Shown here piece after piece: positions 23,901 to 32,900 of a stretch of 64,000 bases of DNA. Below the pieces are notes generated by a model. That model did no database searches. It was not told where the DNA came from and worked only from the letters and a program-made list of their open reading frames with translations. Every line of letters begins with the position of its first letter. Positions within the stretch are counted from its first letter, which is position 1. Origin of the DNA: Closterium sp. NIES-65 (lineage: Eukaryota > Streptophyta > Zygnematophyceae > Desmidiales > Closteriaceae); the NCBI GenBank assembly GCA_948144175.1, contig CANXME010002496.1, forward strand, positions 1 through 64,000, read 5' to 3'. The translations under genes were made by a program, and so were the position numbers.

Positions 23901-26900
23901 GGTCATCATCGACGTCGGCCTGTTGAGAAACATGTGCACCCTGGCCAGCTCGCACACCCGCTGCGCACATAAGGTATACACAACAACATGAGTGGCGCAC
24001 ACCGGTATGCATGACGGTTGAATAATGGAACCGGACGGGAACGGGCCCGCTCACCTTCCACGCCTTGTCCGCAGGCAAATGCTCCAAGGCGCGCTGCAGA
24101 ATAGGAGACTTGGCCGTGCGCATATGACGGCCACCAGATCCATGTGTGTCGTCATCGTCGTCCTCGCCGTCATCGTCTGACCCGCCACTCCACGTCTCGC
24201 CACGCTTACGCTTCGGGTTCATACAACCCTGCCCCGGGTCTCTCTGCCTGGTCGCCTTACGCTTATGAGAGCCACTGGACGGCCTCGACATCACATTCAA
24301 GAACAGCGCCTCCAACCGCGCGTTCTCCTTGGCGCTCTTGTCCTGAGCCTGAATGAGTTGCTCGAGGATACGGCTCGGTATGCGCACGTCATCGCTGTTG
24401 GCGTCCACTGTGTCCCAGCGTGTGGGTCCCACCAGTCCGTCCACGTCGTGATTAGCGCGAGTGTCAGAGTTGGCCGCGGATGGTCCCGCACGCCCATCGT
24501 CGTCCGTCTTCCCCCCCTTAGCGGGCTCGGCTGATTCTTCGCCTGATCCTGATGCCGACGTGTCTCCGCCTTCCTCGTCCTCATCCTCGCTGCGCTCGGA
24601 CGAATCTGCACTCTCCGCCCCAGTGCCGTCATCTGTGGGTGACAGAATGACAACAGGCGCACAGAACCGCAAGTTAGCATACGCGCGCAACAACCGCCGC
24701 GAACGTCGTGACTGATCCACTCATGATCGTAATGCATACCTTCCTCTGGCTGCACCACCTCCTTCCCCTTCTTGCGGAAGCTCAGGCTCTTGGGTAAGGG
24801 CGCCCCACGGTTCCCGTTGGACAGTCGACCTCGCGGCATCGTCAACTGGTATGACGCTCGCAGGTACGCAGGCGGGAGCGAGACACGACGGGAGCGTCCC
24901 CCAGCTCGGGTATCCTCAGAAGCAATTGAGGTATCCATTGAAGCAACTGAAGTATCCAGTGAGATGCGCACATAATGACGCGATAACCACTTTTCTACGT
25001 AGCGGTGAGATGCTCAGCTTCCATGACACTCCGCTGCACCGAATACATGAGGAGGTTGGTACCCAATACTGCCTCGTACACATCTGGATGACCGCAATCC
25101 AAAACCCCCAATTACAGAACACCACGTCACTCGCACATTGACGGGTGTCCACCCCCGAACCATACACTGCGCACATCATGTGGTCACAACATTGTCCACA
25201 TACCTTCATTGTGTGGACACTCGTCACGGAACTGGTTCCGGTATTCGTTGAGGCCCTTACTCACTTAAACATGTAGTACACCAAGTTCACGATTGCATTA
25301 CCAGCTAACGGTGTTTGTCGTTCATACTTTGCACGCACAAGACTCTTCATTCCAAATGCAACATTATCCGAAAGCTACACAAGGGTGAGCAACTACGTGC
25401 ACGGACATGTTTCAACCACACATTGACTCCACACCAATTATGCAGCCATCTCTGATGTCTTCTCCTCAGCTCCAGTGTCTTCCCTCCGCTCTTCCTGGTC
25501 ATTGTCCCTTGCACCTTCGCCTTGCTCGTTTGTCACTGGGGCCGTCCCCCCACTCTCAGCATTGTCGGTTGCCGCTGGGTCGTTGGTAGCTGTGTGGTCG
25601 TGGTCCACAACCCTGCGCCTCTTTGATGCACCTGTTGCACCCCCACGCTTCCTCACTCGTTTCAACCGCTGGCCCACGCTCTCCAGCGCCTCACGCCAAC
25701 TCCTCCACCTCCACCACTTCCTCGCTTCCACCAGGGTCTGTAAATCTTCTTTGGTGCACCCCCGCAGCGTTGCCTTCTCTGCGGCCGACAGGCTGACGGT
25801 GTTGGGTATCCTCTCGCTAGGCCTCAGCACGAACGCACCGGCGGCGTATGCAAATGCCGCCTCCTCCTCAGTGGTGTACCCTCCCAATCTCTGCTGCTTG
25901 CGCTTCCCACGTTCTTTAAACAGAATCTTGACGCAGTACTTGCCGGTGTTCGGATCCAGCTTCACACCCGTGTACCTGGTTGCACATGTATCTTCGCCAC
26001 CGTCCTCGTCATCTGAGTCTGACACGAGATCCTCCTCTTCGTCGGCCTTCGCCGTCTCCTGCCCAAGCCTGTCTCCCCACACGTCAGGTCCAGCTGGCAC
26101 ACCCGTGCCGGACAACAGCCGCGGGCGCGTCAACATCCAGGGAGGTATGGCCCCGTTCGAGATCAGCGGGTTCTGCAGCAGGCTCGGTGTCGGCGCACAT
26201 GCGGCGAACGTGGAGGCCAGCGCCACCTGGGTGAGGTTGCGCACGCCGTCCTCCTCAGGACTGCTGTCATCTCGCCTCTTCCGGGCAGACGGACGCTGGG
26301 GTGTGCGTGGCGCATGCTTGTTGCCACCCGCCTCTGTTTTCGTGCCGTTCCCCGCGACCCCTCCATGCAGCAGCAGTTGGGTTGCAGCGGACACCACCTC
26401 GTCCCGGCTCAGGCCCACGAAGTTGGCGATCACGGTGAAGCTGGCGTCCAGGTACCTCACATCGTTATGCAGCGATGCTATGCGCCTCGTCATCTCCGTA
26501 AACCGAGCGTCCTCATCATGGCGAGTGTTTGGCGCCTGCCTCCCATCTCCCTCCGCAGTGTTTCTCACCTGCACCACTGTCCCCTCTGCGGTAACCAGGC
26601 CTTCGTCTTGCGGCGGGACTTCAATCCCCAGTTCCTGTAGTTGTTTCAGAAGCTCTCCGCCAGCGTGTGCACACAAGTCTCGGCGCATCTCCCGCCTGTA
26701 TTGGTGCGGTGTCACACCCTGGAACCAGAGGCCCGAAAACACCGTGGCGAAGTCGGTATGCACCAGGGTCTTGAGGTACTGACAAACAAAAATCCCACAG
26801 TCCTCCTTGTTCGGCTGCTGTGGCAGCTTATCCTCCTGTCATAAGGGTAACGAATACCGAAGTTATCAGTATGCACACCTGTGTATGCAACCAGCACAGC

Positions 26901-29900
26901 TGTGTACAGAACGAACGAGGCGTACTCACCCGTAGAATTACGCAGTCCGCCGCGCTCAGCGTCCTGTCCACAACCTCCATGTTAGCGTTTGGGTTACTCG
27001 CCTTTGCGAGTTCGGACAGCAACCTGCATACAAGAGTTCGTCCGGTATTAACAAAATTGAGCATGGACGTATATGCTATGCGCTTCGTTATGCCGAAACC
27101 CCTACTCACAGCTTCGTGCCTGCGAAAATCTTGTGGCTATTTCGATTCTTGATCGCGCTGTCCAGCAAGACCAAAGTCAGGCGCTCCTTGCCCTTGGTTC
27201 TCTGCGTCTTGGTGAGCACCGATGGGTTTATAGCGATGACGAGGGAATAGTGCTCACTGCGCGCAAGAAGATTGGGGTGAAACGGGATCGGTGTTAAACA
27301 GCAGTCGGTTGCACATCACGGAAACCAACCGGGAACACTGGTAAGATGAGTACACTCACGACTCTAGGACCGGGATCGCAAGATAATCGTGTTCCAAAAT
27401 CGGCCGCCCACTCCCCAGCGTTAACGGCACTCCATGCGCAGCTGTCGTCTGTGAATAGGCCTTGCAGTCCATGGCGGCCCATGTCTTGCCGTCGCGGAGC
27501 GACGGCTTCCTGATGCTAAGCAGCCTGCGCAGAGGTGAACACGAACAAGTTAACACACCGTGCTACAGTGAGATGCGCAGAAAATCGTACAAAAGCGCGC
27601 GCATGTGCGGGGCTGTCAGCACGGTACTTACACGTTGTGAAAGTCCACCACGCCATCGGTGATCCACTGTTCGTCCTCGATCGACATGAAGTCGTCCTTG
27701 TCCACCTCACATCCGACACCGCGGTGATTCATGAGCCTGATGTTGCGGTAAGATGATTTCGCATAGTTCCGGGCGATAGCGGCCACCACATCGTCCGGCA
27801 CCGGCTCTGTCGCCTTTTCCACGACATGGGTCGCGAACCTAGAAGCCCTTCCGCCGTCCTTTGTCGGCGGACACGGAGGTGATTTTTTGTCGCCCTTGGT
27901 CGACGCTCTGGTTCTGGGAACAGACGGGTCAGGATCTTGGTCATCGCCGCTGCTGCTAGTCTCCGGTTCATGGAACCGGTTGCGCTTAGAGACAGACTGT
28001 TTAGGAATCGCCATCAAGAACGGACACTGAATACCATGCGGAGGAGGCCGGCCTTAATACGAGGTGAGCACGGAGGGGATGACTGGGAGAACACAGCCAC
28101 TCACGGATCTCGCCTGGAGGGAACTACTCTGATTGACGGGTGGGCCAAGATGTCGCCTATAACCTGGTGGGTGTTGGGCATGCATAGGCGAAATGGTATA
28201 CACCGTTGGATGAGATGCGCATGCGATGTCCACCTGTGACTCGATAACGAGACTGGATGTGATGGTGAGGCAGCATGCATATCCACGTGTTGTAAACCAA
28301 GGGGTTCGGAACACGAGGATGCGAGATTTAGGGTGGGTCAGCAATTCTGGTGCATGGAACACCATTTGGTTTTCCTTGTACAATCCAAGTGACGCGGAAT
28401 CCGATAACGGCGTACGCGGACGTCAGCACTTGGGTTGTTGGGCCACCAGCGCGCACTAAGTATGGGTTGTACACGATGTAGTCGTGTACTCTTAAAAGCG
28501 GAAGTAAAATTTGTAGGTTGTCGTAAACAATATTGCAATATGCATAACGGGTATATGACGTGCAAAAACAATACACAACGTCTTATGGAGCCAACTGTGT
28601 ACAATCCCACGACGTCAGTTATTGGCTATTTCTATTTCTGGTCGTACTAATTACCGCGCTGATAATTCCGGGTCAAAAACGGGGAGTGTTATTTACCGGA
28701 CCACCGTTACACATTCTGCAATTATAATATGGTTGTGCATTATGGTTGGGTGTATAATGTTTACCGGTGACAATCGAACAGATGGTATGTGCACACTTTT
28801 CAAGGTTCTGTGCACATGAGTGTGCACCATGTTGATCCTCTGAGTTGTGTTAGAGCACACCTGTGGCCAGTCCGAGTTTCTATCGCCACGGTCTCTAGGG
28901 TTTCAAGGTTGCAGGATGACGGGGAACAGTTGCATGGTGTGCGAGACGGTGTTTAAGGACGACAGCCGGTTACAGTCACATGTCGCTAACGGTGCAATTT
29001 GTCGCGCAGAGTTGAAGAGGAAACGGGAGAGTCTTTTGTTGGCGGCATATTTGGAAGCAATTGCCCGTGACGGAGAGAGTAGACCAAACACACCGCCCGC
29101 ATCGCGGCTTAAGGATAATGACGGCAGTGTTGTATCGGTTGCTCCGACCGCCTCTATTCCCGAAGTTAGCCTGGTTAGCGTCGCGGATACACCAGCTGAC
29201 GGCGAGAATGCGGAGTCATCGGAACACAGCGAGAGGGCGGAGATTTTCGACACACTGACCGAGTTGTATCTATTCTTCCGTGACGCCGATCTTTCGCACC
29301 GGGAAGTTAACCGTCTGTTACACATTTTCCGCAACCCGCGCTTCAACTTACGGGCCCTCCGACGATGGCGCAACTGGGTGGACGTGCGCCGATGGGGAAT
29401 GGCGCGCGCTCCAGCAGACATGGTCCCGTGGAAAACGGAGGAGATAGTGGTGCGGGGCCCCAAAGGAATGCAAATGAAGCTGCTACTGCACTACCGCGAC
29501 ACAGAGCTGGTTCGTAAACGGCGGCCACACCCGCATCCCCCGTCGTCGTCACTGGGAAGGAATCTTGCCGCTCACTCCTGATTATATCCCGATGCGCGCA
29601 GATTCTGAAGAAGCTGGTGCGGACGTTCTCATCCAAGAAAGGGTTCGTGTGGAAACCTAAGAAGATTCATCGGAAGAAGAATGGCGAGAGGGTATTCGAG
29701 GGGCCGGAGACGGGCGATTGGATGCACGCTGCTCAGGTAAGTGCATCGGTAGGCCAGTCCACATTACATGTGAGTCCCAGAATGCTATAAGACGGAGTCT
29801 AACATTTGTGCAAGGGCATGTATGGTTGGCATGGCAGAAGGAGATTAATGACAGTGAGGCACTCATACTAGGCGTGCTGATATACAGTGATAGCACCCAG

Positions 29901-32900
29901 GCATCACGGAATGGTCGGAGGAACGCGTGGCCGGTGCTGATCTCGCTTATCAACATACCAGCGGAATTACGTGGGGTGGAGCCTGGGCACACGTTGGCGG
30001 CGGTGCTGCCATTCCCACCCGAATGGGCATCGCCCACGGAGAAGACGCGGGTTTTCCAGGAGGCATTGAAGATCATCCTCGCGCCCATCATGCGAGAATC
30101 TGCAAGGTACTGAGGTGCATATGCTACACGAGCAGCAGGCCAGTGGGGACCCCAGCAGATATTGCCCCGTGTTATGACCGCGTATTGTGTGTACGTTCCT
30201 AACCTAACTCACGGCCACGTGTGCATCGTCACAATGTGCAGCGGGCCAGTTCGCTTCTTCTACTGCACGGACGCGGACGGGAAGGTGCACAAAGCGGTCC
30301 CTTGCCTGTACGGATACCCTGCCGACTTTCCGGAGTCCAGCAGAGCTTCTGCGACTCTTCAGCAGGGGACGCACCGGCCGTGCGCTAACTGCTATGCAGA
30401 CAAGGGGGAGTTGACCATGATGGTGGGGAAGGCCGATCCGCGTACCCCCGAGATGCAGAGGGACATTGTCCGCCAGATCCTGGCGTGTAAGAAGAAGGGC
30501 GACGCTGACGCCGTGCGGAGGCTATGGTCAACACATCCGATCGAGGTGGGCTAAACCCTGAGGGCGTTTGCGTGCCTGTAGTGTACGGTGGAACCTAATG
30601 ACGCGGTGGTGTCTTTGGTTGGACATTGCAGTGCGTACTTCACAGGTGGAATTTCGCGGACACAGAGTGGGGCAACGTGTATCTGGCATGCCTTGCAGAC
30701 ACACTGCATGTTCTGGACTCCGGTGTGCTGATCCACATGATGGACACCTACATCGAACCGCTTGGGAAGGTTGAGATGCGGACGCTTGAACAGTGAGCAG
30801 ACTGTAGCCTGCATGTCATATCCTGGTGGGGTCATTTGGGTTGTAGTACACCATGTGTGCAGCGCTGATGGGCACGTCGAATACTTGGTGTGCGCAGACG
30901 CAAGAAGGAGTTTAAGGCCATCACGCCTAGCGTGCTCCTCCGAATCCCAGGGGGCTCATCGTTCTTCAGTTCCGGCGCAAACTACGCTGCGTTCGAGCAC
31001 AGAAGCATGATGCAGATAATGCCGATCTTGGTGGCTGACGAGAGCGCGTTGAAGGGTGATGAACCGGGAGAGCTGCGCGCGTTGCAGGTCAAAGCGTTCA
31101 GGCTGTTTGCTGTGTTTTACAAGGCGTTTCTGGCTGTGGACCGGCACACACATACCACCATTGCGATTGCACGGCAGCATGCGATAGCGTAAGTGTGTGC
31201 ATTAGGTGCATCGCTGGTCGGAATTGCGGTGGGTTTGTTGTGGCGGCCGTCGGGTGGCACACGAGTGTGCATTGACTGTTGCCTGCCATCGTGGACGATG
31301 TGGCAGGTTGGTGGCGTTGCTCCCGAGAGCATTTCCAAAGCAGGCATCCCACTGGAGACTACCAAAGATACACATGATAAGACATTTACTGGACAACGTG
31401 GTGGAGCGCGGGATGCCGCACCATTATTCCACTGAGATGTGGGAGCGCACGCACAAGGGCACGGTCAAGGGTCCAGTTAGAGGGAGCAACTGGAGCGACA
31501 TTCCGCGCCGAATCGTGGAGGAGGAGGTGCAGAGAGAGGTGTACCGTGAGGTGGCTGCAGACGCCGGCGGTGGGCGGCAGTATGCGTCTGCATTGCGCGA
31601 GGTGCGTAGGGGAGTGGTTGGTGCTACGATGGCCATTCATTGTGTAATGTTGCACGGGTGCCCATGTACGAGCGGAGCCTGAGGCAGGTTGCGGCTTGTT
31701 GTGGGAACGTGGTTGTACACGTGCAGGCAATCAAGACGAGGAAACCGGTGCTTACAAAGAAGTATCGGATCATGCGCATAGGCGGGGCGTCGGATCCGGT
31801 GTACGATGAGTACACAGCCGCGCTTGGAGACGAGATGAAGGGGATGGCCGCGGAGTTTAAGGCGTTGGACCTGGCTACCAACAACGTGCAGGTGTGGTGA
31901 TAATGCTGTCGCACATACATCTCGCACCTGGGGCTTGCACGTTGGTTGCCACTGCACTCATGATGCTAAGAGATGTTGGATTGTACACAACCGCGTGACA
32001 GGTCCACACCGCGGTGGCCATTCCGCGCACAAGAGGCGGCGAGCTGGTGGCCAAAGGGACGTTTGTGAAGGCATCTCCACGAGAGAGGTGGTACTCGAAC
32101 GTGGCACTTCTGAACAACAAGAAGGGGGACTGGTATGCAAGATGTCTGTGCATCTTCAGGGCGCTTGACCGTGATGGGGAGTGGAAGGGATACGCATACG
32201 TGAGGTACTACGAGAGGGCGGGAAGCTGCAAGCTTACAGGGTGCACGCAGCTGCACAAGAAAGTGGAGAAGGTGAGGTATTCGGTGGTGGAGCTGGGCAG
32301 CCTGCAGAGAGTTGTGCACGTGTGCCCGTCGTACAGCAACAACAAGGTGCAATTAGTTAACAGGTTTTTGCTATGTGAGTGACGGCACGTGTTGGTATGG
32401 TGGAACTTAGGAATGATGGGTACAGGATTGCAGGGAGTGTAGTCAACTGTGGTGGGATGTTTATACTTTGGGTGGTTCAGGTTAGTGTTGACGCTGATGT
32501 GTCGCCACATATTGTGATGAATAAATGTGATATGGTGTCCGTGGGTGTACATTGGCATTTTGTGCATGGGTACGCGGTGGCAACCCTAAACCCGAAACGT
32601 ATATGTTGGTGTTTAAACAGTGAGGTTATAGTGGTAGCGGTCAGTAAACCCGGCCTATAACGGGTCTTGGTACGGTTGACGCTTGTGCGGTCGAAGTTGA
32701 CGCGCTTCAATGTGTGGTGGTGTGACCGACCGAACACCCGCCGTTGGTTGGTCGGATACGGGTGACGCGTACATGGCTTCGATTCGCGAGGTGGCCTATC
32801 TGAATGTCACAGGTGGCCGTTTCACATGTGTCCGTTATCTTGGAGCGGCGCAGGAGTTGTGCTCGCAAACTTGTGTGGCGCTTGTCAACCCTCGTACGTA

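Noticed and set aside
25475-26782. 435-aa plus-strand frame opposite the Ulp1-AP2 gene
   Set aside because: Ser/Pro/Leu-rich antisense shadow; the minus strand carries the recognisable AP2 domain and spliced protease.
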